DNA of 64,000 nt, taken from assembly GCF_001440415.1 (NCBI RefSeq), contig NZ_LLYA01000046.1, forward strand, positions 113,985 to 177,984, written 5' to 3'. Below, piece after piece: positions 53,172 to 62,288 of this stretch. Under the pieces are notes generated by a model. It made no database searches and was not told the DNA's origin. It saw only the letters and a program-made list of their open reading frames with translations. Every line of letters begins with the position of its first letter. Position 1 is the stretch's first letter. The stretch is from Bradyrhizobium retamae. Lineage in GTDB: Bacteria > Pseudomonadota > Alphaproteobacteria > Rhizobiales > Xanthobacteraceae. A program made the translations under genes and the position numbers.

Positions 53172-53282
53172 TAGCGGAGGATGGCGAAGTCCGGCTATTT
53201 TGTTTCGCGATGCAAAGGCGCGTGGCCGGGGCCCCGCGAAGCTTTCTTCGTGGGGTGAACACCGCCGGCGGAAAATAGCCGG
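53172..53282 (-). ncRNA. Structured leader element ahead of DUF2493
   Basis: CCGGCTATTTT (53191-53201) and AAAATAGCCGG (53272-53282) are perfect 11-bp arms enclosing a second hairpin, CCCCGCGAAG/CTTCGTGGGG (53232-53255, loop CTTT, one G-U). TAGCGGAGGA lies at 53172-53181, ten bases from the stem base toward the gene and about 111 nt from the DUF2493 start. The layout repeats that of the DUF736 leader although the hairpin sequences differ. The rest of the 53062-53412 gap has no gene. Confidence 0.55.
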
Positions 53283-53412
53283 GCGCAGCCATTGCCGGTC
53301 CGGTCCGAATGCTGTCCGATCGCCCTCTAGAAGGCCAGGGCGCGACCTCTCCTCGGCGCAGCATGGACCTCCCATCGACCTGCCGTGAAGACGTCGGTAG
53401 CAACGCCAGCTT

Positions 53413-54471
53413 TTATCCCCTCTCCGCCATAACCAAGAAGCGGGTAACGTCCTGCGGCGCGAGTTGAATGCGCATGGCCGCTCGAAGCTCGTGGATGCCG
53501 AACGTGCGGAGATCGTCATTAAAATCTCCCAACCGAGAAGACAAAGCGATCGCCACGATACCAGCAGCCTCCGAGCGCAGCCTGAGGGCGGCCGTCGCCG
53601 CGTCTCCCGCCGCATCCGCATCCCGGACGATGTAGAGGCGACGCAGCGTCGGCGGTAGCCGCATGGCAGCGAGGTGATTGGCCGATAGTGCGGCGGCCAT
53701 TGGCAAGGTAGGCAGTGCGTAGCGCAGCGACAAGATGGTTTCGATCCCTTCGCCCGCGACAAGCACATCATTCGCCGTACCGAAACGAACTGCGTTGCCG
53801 AGCAGATCGCCCATTGCCCTTCGTGGTGTGTCGATCGGCGCCTTGCCGAGCCGGATCGGGTCAAAACCCTCAGGATTGAGCCAGGTCCGGTGCGCGCCTG
53901 TTATCCGGCCATCGAGATCGGTGACGCGGGCAATCATTGCAGGCCAAATCTCGGTCCGCGCGTCCTCATCCGGCCGATAGTAGCAGCGTGGTTGGAAGCG
54001 CAGGCTCGCTCCGTAGTGCAGCTCGAAAATGGCGCGTCCGCGCAAATATTCCTCCACGAGGGTTCCGTCGATCGGCCGAGATATCGCAAACAGCCGCCGC
54101 GCCGCTTCCGGCGATCCTGCCTTTACTGTTGCGCGGACCGGCTTCGTTGGGAGATCCGGGTGCGGCCGAGGCAGCTTAAGGAAGCGCGTTGCCTCGTCCA
54201 CGACATCGCGGAATTCTATGAAGCCGCAGGTTTCGCGGATGATGTCGAGGAGATCACCGCGTTCGCCCGTGGCGGCGTCGGTCCATTTGCCCGCAGGTCC
54301 CTTCGGAGATTTTTGCAACCGCACGAACATCGAGCGGCCTGGCGTGTTGCGGACGTCGCCGACCAGCCAGTAGCGCCCCACGCGCCGACCATTGGAGAGA
54401 TAGTGGCGGCACACCGCCTCGGCCTCGCGCGCGAGGCGGTGTGCCAGTTCGGAAGCGTCGAACAGCATCAC
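53413..54471 (-). CDS. Toprim-domain primase/helicase-like protein (DUF7146)
   Basis: 352 aa. N-terminal zinc-less primase-associated region ('VCRHYLSNGRRVGRYWLVGD', 'WTDAATGERGDLLDIIRE'), a middle DUF7146 segment, and a C-terminal Toprim domain with 'DVLVAGEGIETILSLRYALP' (catalytic Glu) and 'YIVRDADAAGDAAT' (Asp-x-Asp). Such proteins are P4-alpha/primase-like and probably prime replication or second-strand synthesis of the transferred element. Its ATG overlaps the ardC stop (ATGA). Confidence 0.9.
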   Translation of the reverse strand: MMLFDASELAHRLAREAEAVCRHYLSNGRRVGRYWLVGDVRNTPGRSMFVRLQKSPKGPAGKWTDAATGERGDLLDIIRETCGFIEFRDVVDEATRFLKLPRPHPDLPTKPVRATVKAGSPEAARRLFAISRPIDGTLVEEYLRGRAIFELHYGASLRFQPRCYYRPDEDARTEIWPAMIARVTDLDGRITGAHRTWLNPEGFDPIRLGKAPIDTPRRAMGDLLGNAVRFGTANDVLVAGEGIETILSLRYALPTLPMAAALSANHLAAMRLPPTLRRLYIVRDADAAGDAATAALRLRSEAAGIVAIALSSRLGDFNDDLRTFGIHELRAAMRIQLAPQDVTRFLVMAERG

Positions 54472-55424
54472 GCGGCCTCGCAGCGCGCGGGTTCTTCCGC
54501 CGGGCTCGAGGCGAGATCAGGCAAGAACGCGAGCAGATAATCTGCGACTTTGCTCGCCTGCGAAGCGGCGCGGACGATCGCGCGATTGTCTTCGCGGAGC
54601 ACCTCAAGCCACGAACTAATGTAGTCCGCATGCCGCACGGTCGGCACGATGCCGAGCGAAGCACAGCAGAATGCAGCGGATATCTCCGCGATGATTTCCT
54701 CGAAGGCATATTTCTTGGTGCCGTAACTTCCGGATAGATCCCGGTTGAGCCGTGAGGAGTGGCCGCTGGCATGAGCCAACTCGTGCAGAGCCGTGCGGTG
54801 CCAATTGATCGGCTCAAAGTAGGCAGCCGGACATGGCACCTGAACGTAGTCCTCAGAAGGACAATAGAAAGCTCGGTTACCGCCGATTCGAAGATCGATG
54901 CCGCTGGTACTAATCAGCGCTTCGACTTGCGGCTCGATCATGTGAGGTAACGGGAGAGGCGCCATAGTCGACACCTCGGCTGGCAGCCCTTCACATTGGT
55001 CGGTATTGAAGACCGTAAAACGTTTCAGAAAGTTAATCGCTTGGGCTTCGTCGGCCGCCTCAATCGCCCGCTTCCTCTCCTCTTCGGGCACGAAGCGGTC
55101 AGCATAGACGACGGTCGTTCCTCGCTCTCCTTTGCGGACCTGGCCACCCAGCGACAATGCCTGCCGGAAGGTGAGCCAGCTCTGGCCGGAGAAGCCCCGC
55201 TCGACCACAGCGCTCCAGAGGATCAGGATGTTAATGCCGCTATATCGCCGATGTGTTGCTGCATTGTGAGGCATGGCAAGCGGCGCCTTCGCCGCGGCCG
55301 TTCCCCACGGCTGGACCCAGGGCACACACCCCGCCTCTAGTTCGGCAATGAGTCTATTCGTGATCTCGTCATAAAAATTGGTCCGGCTGGGGCTGCTCTG
55401 CGAAACTTGGTTGTGCCTGGACAT
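54468..55424 (-). CDS. ardC: ArdC-family antirestriction protein
   Basis: 318 aa from the ATG at 55424. N-terminal single-strand DNA-binding ArdC domain ('YDEITNRLIAELEAGCVPWV'), C-terminal zinc metallopeptidase with 'HELAHASGHSSRLNR' and the third ligand Glu in 'AFEEIIAEISAA'. ArdC protects incoming single-stranded DNA and evades host restriction. Upstream the SD (CGGAG) overlaps a short stem CGCGG-AGAA-CCGCG directly before the ATG. Confidence 0.92.
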   Translation of the reverse strand: MSRHNQVSQSSPSRTNFYDEITNRLIAELEAGCVPWVQPWGTAAAKAPLAMPHNAATHRRYSGINILILWSAVVERGFSGQSWLTFRQALSLGGQVRKGERGTTVVYADRFVPEEERKRAIEAADEAQAINFLKRFTVFNTDQCEGLPAEVSTMAPLPLPHMIEPQVEALISTSGIDLRIGGNRAFYCPSEDYVQVPCPAAYFEPINWHRTALHELAHASGHSSRLNRDLSGSYGTKKYAFEEIIAEISAAFCCASLGIVPTVRHADYISSWLEVLREDNRAIVRAASQASKVADYLLAFLPDLASSPAEEPARCEAA

Positions 55425-55445
55425 CGCGGTTCTCCGCGACGGGCA

Positions 55446-55464
55446 CCGCGAGCCTCTCTCGCGG
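55446..55464 (-). repeat. Hairpin in the ardC leader
   Basis: CCGCGAG (55446-55452) and CTCGCGG (55458-55464) are a perfect 7-bp stem with loop CCTCT, 22 bp upstream of the ardC start and next to a second possible stem (55425-55438) that includes the ribosome-binding site. It could act as a translational switch. The remaining gap, 55465-55987, shows no recognisable gene or repeat. Confidence 0.45.
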
Positions 55465-55987
55465 CTATACACCCGTCACGGCAATCCAGGCCGCCACTCT
55501 GACTCTCTGGAGATCTCCTCGTCTCGGCCATCTCGGTGCGTCTCGACCGTGAATGCGATCCAGAGTCCCAGCCTTCTTGCAGCCCAGGTCGTGGAAACCG
55601 GTGTGGCCTCCGTCAATGCCCGGCGAGTGGGTTACTCGATAAGGCGACGAAACTTATGTTGCTGACATCGAAATCGTGCGCGAGTATCGCGGCGTTCTGA
55701 CACTAAGTGCGAATTGCGATCCGATCGAAATGCGTAGCATGGGCACACGCCGATCACGCGCGGGCGTTGCCTGATTGTGGGCGCAGGGTCAATTTTTTGT
55801 GGCTCTCAGTCCCCGAGACTATAGACCTCGGCAGCATGGACGGACGGCCTCAGTTAGTTTGCTGTAAGCGCGGCCTGGACCGTGAAATCCTCTTGCAGCA
55901 GTTGGCGGTAGCCCATCGCAAGTCTCCCAGGACGCCGCGCGCATTGCCAACAAAGGAAGTGCCTTCAACCTGGATTAAGTCCAAATC

Positions 55988-56236
55988 ATGGACCACCTCG
56001 GCTTGCCTTGGGACGAGGCGGTGCTGCGGCACGCCGAGTATCAGCACGCGCTCTTCGACCATCCGTACGGCCACCCGGCGGCCGAATCCGCTGGCAAACC
56101 GCTGCACTCGGGCCGGCTCGGTCGCTACGCCGAGGATCTGACGCGCGCTCAGATCGCGGAGTTCGAGCGGATTGCCGGCAGTGAACTGGCCCGGCTGGGC
56201 TATCTATCGGCACCGACATCGACCGTTGAAGCGTGA
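55988..56236 (+). pseudogene. Sulfotransferase, C-terminal remnant
   Basis: 82 codons: 'HLGLPWDEAVLRHAEYQHAL', 'SGRLGRYAEDLTRAQIAEFE' and 'ELARLGYLS' match the last part of PAPS-dependent sulfotransferases. The catalytic N-terminal part with the PAPS-binding loop is absent, and upstream sequence is unrelated, so this is a fragment. It lies directly before an MFS fragment with actinobacterial flavour, suggesting a relic of a secondary-metabolism-like cluster. Confidence 0.55.
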
Positions 56237-56284
56237 GCCGCGCCCACTGTTCCGCCGCCCTGCTCCTACTGCCGCGCAAGCGCG

Positions 56285-57061
56285 GTGGCAGCCGGTCCGT
56301 TCCTGGCCGGCTGGCTGGTGAGCACGTTCTCCGCGCCGACCGCGATCCTGGCCGACTCGGCCTCGTTCCTGCTCGCCGCCGCGTTGCTGTCGCTCGTGCC
56401 GATGCGCGCGGCTGCCGGCTCAGCGGCCGGGTCGACCCAGCTACTCGGCCAAATGGCCGAAGGGCTGACCACCGTGTTCGGCACCCCGATTCTGCGGGCA
56501 GTCACGTTGGCCACTGGCACCTTCATCTTTTGGTACAACGCATATTCGGCGGTCTTCCTGCTGCACCTGACGAAAGATCTGGGGTTAGAGGGCGGGACTG
56601 TCGGCGTGGTGCTCGGCATCGGTGCACTCGGTGGCGTCGTCGGCGCGGTCACCGCACCGTGGGCGGGACGTGCGATCGGGCTTGGGCCGTTGCTGACGGT
56701 TGCGCTGGCGCTCGGCGCTGGAGGCATGAGCTTGGCGGCGCTTCTCTCCCAGCCGTGGTGGGCCGCGGTAGTGTGCGTGGCACTGTCTCAGTTCCTGCTG
56801 TCGGTTGGCCAAGGAATTTACAACGTGCAGCAGGTCCCTATTCGATATGCGCTGGCCCCGCACCGGCTGCAGGGCCGGGTGAACGCGAGCATCCGGAGCG
56901 TGGTGTGGGGGCTGGCGCCACTGGGCGCGCTGGTCGGCGGTGCGGCGGGTGCCGCATTGGGCCTGCGTGCCACGTTGCTGGCAAGTAGCGTGCTGGGCGC
57001 GGCGTCGGTGCTGTGGATCTGGCGGTCGCCGCTGCGCCACACGCACAGTTTGCGTCTCTGA
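56285..57061 (+). pseudogene. MFS efflux transporter, N-terminally truncated
   Basis: 258 codons from a GTG at 56285: 'GPFLAGWLVSTFSAPTAILA' is the middle of a typical 12-helix MFS_3 transporter, followed by about seven membrane helices and the end 'WIWRSPLRHTHSLRL'. The first five or so helices are missing. Very high GC and style like actinobacterial drug exporters indicate transfer from a distant donor. Follows the sulfotransferase remnant. Confidence 0.6.
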
Positions 57062-57080
57062 CCAGCGGGCAGGACCGCTT

Positions 57081-57161
57081 ATGCAGATCAAAACACTGGA
57101 CGAGCTTGGCCTTCACTCGGGCCGGCTGACTGTGTGGCGGATCAACGTGCCCGGGTCCTGA
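57081..57161 (+). pseudogene. Fragment resembling the start of a condensation-domain protein
   Basis: ATG 57081 to TGA 57161: 'MQIKTLDELGLHSGRLTVWR' and a short end. The first residues resemble the N-terminus of stand-alone condensation-domain proteins, but the frame is broken immediately. Together with the sulfotransferase and MFS fragments it suggests a degraded biosynthetic cluster. Weak evidence. Nothing else is recognised until 57358. Confidence 0.25.
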
Positions 57162-57358
57162 CCCTGGCGCCCCGACCCGCGGGCGACGGTCTCACGTTGC
57201 TTCCACTTCGCGATAGCCTTCTGGCCCTCGCCTGCGTTCAGATGCTCCCGGGGCCAACAAAGATGCCGGAGAGTAATCTAGCTGCCCATCGACTTCTGGA
57301 TCATCTCATAGACGATCAGTCTAAGCCCCGATCATCTACCCACCGCGCCGCATGTCCC

Positions 57359-57571
57359 GCGACGAGAGCGGGACGCTACATCAACGTGGGCACGAGCAAG
57401 TTCGGCTAGATGGTCGCCGACGGCCGCATGCCACGCCCCAAGCGCGTTAACGGTCGTGTGATTTGGGACCGCTTACGGCTTAACACGACAGTCTCTGATT
57501 TGTCTGAGGAAAAGGCGCCACCATTGCGTGCGATGCCGCCGCCATTCCTGTGGACACAGAACTATCATTAG
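57359..57571 (+). pseudogene. AlpA-like DNA-binding protein interrupted by TAG
   Basis: The frame reads 'GRYINVGTSKFG', then TAG at 57407-57409, then continues 'MVADGRMPRPKRVNGRVIWD' and 'RLRLNTTVSDLSEE'. This is the small DNA-binding protein usually found with phage-type integrases in Bradyrhizobium. A single in-frame amber codon interrupts an otherwise conserved sequence, and the integrase gene is not present nearby. Confidence 0.5.
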
Positions 57572-57740
57572 GAGGGACAACGAAACAGGCTATGTTGGCT
57601 TCGCCCTCACCGCGGAAAACAAAGACCCTAAAGAGCTGAAGAGCTTCGGCGACTTCGTCAAGTTAGAGGAGGTAGCGATCGGTCTCGGCGGCGCTTTCGT
57701 TCCCAGAAAGGCGGAATCGGTGCGGCCGCTTGCGCTTTAA
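57570..57740 (+). pseudogene. Small conserved fragment after the AlpA-like gene
   Basis: 'NETGYVGFALTAENKDPKEL' and 'GDFVKLEEVAIGLGGAFVPR' look like a conserved short hypothetical protein of Bradyrhizobium. GGAGG at 57571-57575 is well placed but no ATG follows. Possibly lost its start codon by mutation. Confidence 0.3.
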
Positions 57741-58204
57741 GCAGCCCGCCCTTCTTCGCCGTATTTGCACGTCGCCAGGATGGGCAGGACGGCAGATCCT
57801 CAGTGCGGACCAATGGACTCTAGCAGTTTCGCACTGATCAGTGAAGTTAGCCCAATGTTCGACTTTACCTCAGCAACTCCGATTGGTTTGAGACCCGCTC
57901 CTGAAAGCCGATCCCGAAGAGGGCACGAATACGATGCATCAAGTTGTACACGCGGGCGGCGATTATATCGGCGAACTGGCCGACGCCAGCTGTGCAAGCG
58001 GGCCGACCGCCGCGCGAGACTCCGATCCGTGCCCTATTTCGCAGAAGCCGCGATGATGACCCGCAGAACAACCCGTGAGCTCCGCTCCAAAAAATCGACT
58101 CCCGCTCAATGGCTTGGACAGCTCTTCACGGACGACCGCCAGGGACCAAGCGATAGGGGCCGACACCTTGTGCGGCTCGGAGCCAGTCCCCTTTCGATGA
58201 GCAC
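57741..58204. other. Non-coding or decayed stretch
   Basis: About 460 bp with short frames on both strands, none with convincing start, codon content or homology. The palindrome ACTGATCAGT at 57832-57841 is unrelated to the boundary dyads. Confidence 0.35.
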
Positions 58205-58402
58205 CTAAGCTCGCGGAAGCGATACCTCTTCTCGAGTCATCGTCTGCGCATCGTAAATTCTTACCTGAAGCATTGGAAAGCGCTTCTTCAGATCTTCTGC
58301 CCCTGTCTTTGCTCCGACTTTGGTCGTAAATTCGGCTTTCAATCGACCATCCACTTCAAGCGCGTAGCCTGACGTGGGCAGTTCGTGGGCGGTAGCAACC
58401 AT
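58205..58402 (-). CDS. Hypothetical 65-aa protein
   Basis: ATG at 58402 with GGGAG eight bases upstream. 'GYALEVDGRLKAEFTTKVGA' and 'AEDLKKRFPMLQVRIYDAQT' form a compact beta-beta-alpha-beta-like protein of a type common in Bradyrhizobium; no function is assigned. It is intact, in contrast to its decayed neighbours. Longer frame upstream (to 58771) is not credible. Confidence 0.65.
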   Translation of the reverse strand: MVATAHELPTSGYALEVDGRLKAEFTTKVGAKTGAEDLKKRFPMLQVRIYDAQTMTREEVSLPRA

Positions 58403-59188
58403 TTCGTTTCTCCCTCGCATTGGGATTGTTGGAGGATAATAGCCTAGCGTGAGTCGCTCAAATCGCGCCAGCGGCAGAATGAGTCTGTGTAAATCGTCGC
58501 GAAGCGGTAGTTTATGAGCAAATTGGTCTTCCGACTTTCGATACTTCGGGGAATTCCCTGATCTCTTCGCACAGATAAGAACGAATGGATGCCACACCTT
58601 CCAGCGGGATCGCGGCACTTTTAATAGGAATTGCACACGGTGGACACCGATCATGCACACCGCGAATATCGAACATGGCCGCGGACGATGGGAAAGCGCT
58701 TGGAGCCAGCGATGGAACGGTCGGGCGCACACTGAAAGCGCCAAGGTCACGAAGCTTGCCGCGACGAACATGAGTAAAAGCTCACGAAGCCGAATTTGCG
58801 GTGGGACCTGGACGGCGATCTCGCCGAAGTCGCCGCGCTGACCCGCCGGATCAGCAGCGCCCGGCCATGGTGGTAGCCGACTAACTCAACCGGACTTTCA
58901 GTTACCGATGCACGGCAGACAAAGTTCCTATGGATCGCGCCGTCCCTGAATCCCGGTCCGGGAGCTGAACCCCAGTTGTACTTTTGAGGTCATTCTCGCA
59001 TTTCGAGATGCGAACCATTCATGTCCGGAAGGCGATATGGACGCACGCAGCAACGACGATCGGCATCAACATGGATAGGAGAGAAATTGAGGATCTGCTC
59101 GGTTTTGGCTTGCACAGAACGGACATAACCGAACACGAAGGCCTATTGGCCGGAGGCTCACGACCACCGCGACTTTGGCCCTGCCCGC
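58403..59188. other. Long gap without a recognised gene
   Basis: About 790 bp. Several short frames exist on each strand but show no start signals or recognisable motifs. It probably holds decayed DNA and the terminator region of glmS. No terminator hairpin was identified. Confidence 0.4.
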
Positions 59189-61015
59189 CTATTCTACGGT
59201 CACCGATTTCGCGAGATTGCGTGGCTGATCGACGTCCGCTCCCATCACGACAGCGGTATAGTAGGCCAAAAGCTGCACCGGAATGGCATAGACCATGGGT
59301 GTAAAGGTTGCAGCCATGTCTGGCAGCACAATGGTCACGAGCGAATCCACCGTCGCTTCCGAAGCCCCTGTCGCATCGGTCATCAGGATGATGTTGCCAC
59401 CACGAGCGGCGACTTCCTGCATGTTTGAGACGGTTTTTTCGAAAACCCGGTCGTAAGGAGCGATCACCACCACAGGCATGCTCTCGTCGATCAGCGCAAT
59501 CGGGCCGTGTTTGAGCTCGCCGGCGGCATAGCCTTCGGCGTGGATATAGGAGACTTCCTTCAGCTTCAGCGCGCCCTCCAGCGCCAAGGGGAACGACGTG
59601 CCGCGGCCGAGATAGAGCACAGCGCTCGATTTGGCGATGTCGCGCGCGAGCTTCTCGATCTGCGGTTCGATCGCGAACGCCGCAGCGATCAGCCGCGGAA
59701 CTTCGATCAGCTCGCCCACAAGCTTCAATTCATCGAGGTCGGACAATTCTCCGCGCCCTTTGCCTGCGGCGACCGCAAGGGCGGCCATCACCATCAGCTG
59801 ACAGGTGAAAGTTTTGGTCGAGGCGACGCCGATTTCCGGGCCCGCCAGTGTCGGCAGCACGGTTTCGCTCTCGCGCGCAATCGTCGACGTCGGTACGTTG
59901 ACCACGGAAACCGTGTGCAGCCCCTGCGCCTTAGCGTAGCGCAACGCGGCCAGCGTGTCGGCGGTCTCGCCGGACTGCGAGATGACGATCGCGAGATCCC
60001 CCTTGCGCAAGGGCGCTTCGCGGTAGCGGAGTTCGGAGGCGACATCGATCTCGACCGGCATACGGGCCAGCCGCTCGAACCAATACTTGGCGACGTGACC
60101 GGCATAGCTTGCGGTACCGCAAGCCGTGATCGAGATGCGCTTAATGTCATAGAAGTCGAATGGCAGTTCGAACGGCAGCGCGATGCGCTTGGCGGCCATA
60201 TCGACATAACGCGCCAGCGTCTGCCCGACCACTTCCGGCTGTTCGTGAATTTCCTTGGCCATGAAGTGGCGATAATTCGCCTTGTCTACCAGGAGCGATG
60301 ACGCGCCGGACTTCAGCGTTTCCCGGTGGGCGACGGCGCCTTTCGAATCATAGATGACGCAGATCGTGCGGGTAAGCACGGCCCAGTCGCCGTCTTCAAG
60401 ATAGGTGATTGTATCGGTGAAGGGCGCGAGCGCGATAGCATCCGATCCTAAATACATTTCGCCGTCGCCATGCCCGATCGCGAGCGGCGAACCCCTGCGC
60501 GCGCCGATCATGAGATCGTTATGACCTTTGAACAGGAATGCCAGCGCGAACGCGCCGCGCAGCCGCGGCAGCAACGCTTTCACTGCGTCCTGCGGCGAGT
60601 AGCCATGCTTTAGATAGGATTCGACGAGATGCGCCACCACCTCGGTATCGGTCTCGGAGGCGAAGTTAGCGCCATTCTGCTCTAGCTCAGCGCGCAGCTC
60701 GCGGAAATTCTCGATGATCCCGTTATGGACGACGGCGACATTGTCCGTCACATGCGGATGGGCATTGCGCTCAGTCGGCTTGCCATGGGTGGCCCAGCGC
60801 GTATGACCTATACCGGTATGACCCGACAGCAGATCACCGCGTAGCCGCGCCTCGAGATTTTTCAGCTTGCCCTCGGCACGCCGGCGTTCGAGATGGTCGC
60901 CTTCAAGCGTCGCGACGCCTGCGGAATCGTAGCCGCGATATTCCAGTCGCTTGAGTGACTCGAGCAGCTGCCCCGCGACCGGACCACGCCCCAAGATGCC
61001 GATAATCCCGCACAT
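59189..61015 (-). CDS. glmS: Glucosamine-fructose-6-phosphate aminotransferase (GlmS/NodM type)
   Basis: 608 aa from the ATG at 61015 ('MCGIIGILGRGPVA'), giving the required N-terminal Cys after Met removal. Glutaminase domain: 'EYRGYDSAGVA', 'IGHTRWATHGKPTERNAHPH' and 'VHNGIIENF'; two SIS sugar-isomerase domains with 'ITACGTASYAGHVAKYWFE', 'VISQSGETADTLAAL' and 'LGRGTSFPLALEGALKLKE'; ends 'PRNLAKSVTVE'. It makes glucosamine-6-phosphate for cell-wall and lipopolysaccharide synthesis; in rhizobia a second copy (NodM) serves Nod-factor synthesis. No glmU or nod gene is adjacent, so which role applies is open. Confidence 0.95.
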   Translation of the reverse strand: MCGIIGILGRGPVAGQLLESLKRLEYRGYDSAGVATLEGDHLERRRAEGKLKNLEARLRGDLLSGHTGIGHTRWATHGKPTERNAHPHVTDNVAVVHNGIIENFRELRAELEQNGANFASETDTEVVAHLVESYLKHGYSPQDAVKALLPRLRGAFALAFLFKGHNDLMIGARRGSPLAIGHGDGEMYLGSDAIALAPFTDTITYLEDGDWAVLTRTICVIYDSKGAVAHRETLKSGASSLLVDKANYRHFMAKEIHEQPEVVGQTLARYVDMAAKRIALPFELPFDFYDIKRISITACGTASYAGHVAKYWFERLARMPVEIDVASELRYREAPLRKGDLAIVISQSGETADTLAALRYAKAQGLHTVSVVNVPTSTIARESETVLPTLAGPEIGVASTKTFTCQLMVMAALAVAAGKGRGELSDLDELKLVGELIEVPRLIAAAFAIEPQIEKLARDIAKSSAVLYLGRGTSFPLALEGALKLKEVSYIHAEGYAAGELKHGPIALIDESMPVVVIAPYDRVFEKTVSNMQEVAARGGNIILMTDATGASEATVDSLVTIVLPDMAATFTPMVYAIPVQLLAYYTAVVMGADVDQPRNLAKSVTVE

Positions 61016-61070
61016 GCTGATCAATGCCCTCCAGCTTCAAGGAAATCATCTTCAAAATCGCAGAAACTTC

Positions 61071-61196
61071 TCAACCAAATTCACTCGTCTGAAGGTACTC
61101 AATACTCATTGCGGATTGCGACATCGTTAGCGGTTCAACTCTGGGATTCTCTGTCGGAGCAATCAGTCTCGCTATCTTAGAAGTTTCAACCATCAT
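61071..61196 (-). CDS. Hypothetical 41-aa ORF
   Basis: ATG at 61196 overlaps the end of the 102-aa gene; 41 residues ('METSKIARLI'-like opening after a Met-Met-Val) without motifs. It lies 55 bp upstream of glmS on the same strand. Expression is uncertain; overlap is the only support. Confidence 0.25.
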   Translation of the reverse strand: MMVETSKIARLIAPTENPRVEPLTMSQSAMSIEYLQTSEFG

Positions 61197-61494
61197 CGGT
61201 TCGCCCAACCGCAGCGGCTTTGGCGAGCACAATCGAATACCAGTAGGAAACGGCAGCAAGCGCTGCGAACGAACTGAGGGTTTCGAGGTGAGCCAAATAC
61301 TCAGGCGCGAGTCCATGGTCCCGTGCGACAGCGAGACAAGGCGCAAACAGACTCTTCGTCCGGTAGCGAAGATAGCAATCGTAGTCGCAATAGGGCTGCC
61401 GGGTGGAGATATCTTGCTCGTAGCGCGACCCTAGGGATCGACGACACTCGATGCAGATCGACGGACCGCGTGGCGTCCTGCGATAGAACTTCAT
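61186..61494 (-). CDS. Hypothetical 102-aa protein with Cys pairs
   Basis: 'SICIECRRSLG' and 'YCDYDCYLRYR' give two CxxC/CxxxC pairs that could bind zinc, followed by a hydrophobic Ala-rich segment ('LSSFAALAAVSYWYSIVLAK'). Family not recognised. ATG 61494 has only a weak ribosome-binding site. Lies upstream of glmS on the same strand, so may be co-transcribed. Confidence 0.45.
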   Translation of the reverse strand: MKFYRRTPRGPSICIECRRSLGSRYEQDISTRQPYCDYDCYLRYRTKSLFAPCLAVARDHGLAPEYLAHLETLSSFAALAAVSYWYSIVLAKAAAVGRTDDG

Positions 61495-62288
61495 AATCGT
61501 CCGTCAGCTCGTCTTACTTCCTTGCGCCGAGAGCCATTCAGGGCGCTCCGGCCCGATTCTCGACGAGACTAAAACTATTGCGATTGATGGCTCAATTGTA
61601 CGTAAGTAAGCCTTCAATATTGAAAGGGTTTGGAGGGCTATACGAAGGTTTGTAATCCGCCGCTCCTCCGTTAGTACTGATGTCAGCGGTCCACCCTTGC
61701 GCGGCCAGCTTGCGCGATCCCGTTAGCGGAAACGGTTTGCCATGAACAGCCTCGCGCACTTTGCCGTGCCGCCTAGGCCGCGGGATCTGTTCCCGAGTTG
61801 AACGCACGGTTGTTCCTGGGCGGGTCTAGTACCTCGACAGAGGTTTTGACTGATTGGTTTGGCATCCAAGACGGGTAGTTGCTGAGGAGGACCGGCACTT
61901 CGATGCTGCGCGGCGAGTCGGGCTGCCGCCTGATGAGGCCCGCATGTTCGAGGGTTAACACCACCTCGAGTGGCGTTGCATTGATTTAATCGAAGGTACC
62001 TGCCCGAGCCCCCACCGAGCGATTGACGTGAGCGGCTTGCGAAAAAAGCCTTGCCACGCTGCCCTCGACAGTACACTCGGATTCGTCTTGGTGATCGAGT
62101 TGACCGAGATCAATGACGGCCGCGCTGGGCTTCTATTGAGCTGTCAAGGCGATGCTTCAGGCGAGTTCTGACGGAGTGCGGCCTGGAATTGCAGGCCACC
62201 AAAACAAGGAGGCGACAACATCGTGTAGCAAATATGCTTTGCGAGAGTTCGGGAAGAAAATGCGTCTGCCAGACTGCTCGTACCGTTC
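61495..62288 (-). other. Gap with a winged-helix regulator remnant
   Basis: On the minus strand, 61773-61964 contains 'LEHAGLIRRQPDSPRSIEV', the C-terminal end of a LexA/MarR-like winged-helix regulator, without its DNA-recognition helix or start. No other gene is recognised in this 790-bp stretch. Confidence 0.35.

Noticed and set aside
57832..57841. ACTGATCAGT as a sixth boundary site
   Set aside because: It is a short palindrome without the 14-nt spacing or inner arms of the five dyads.
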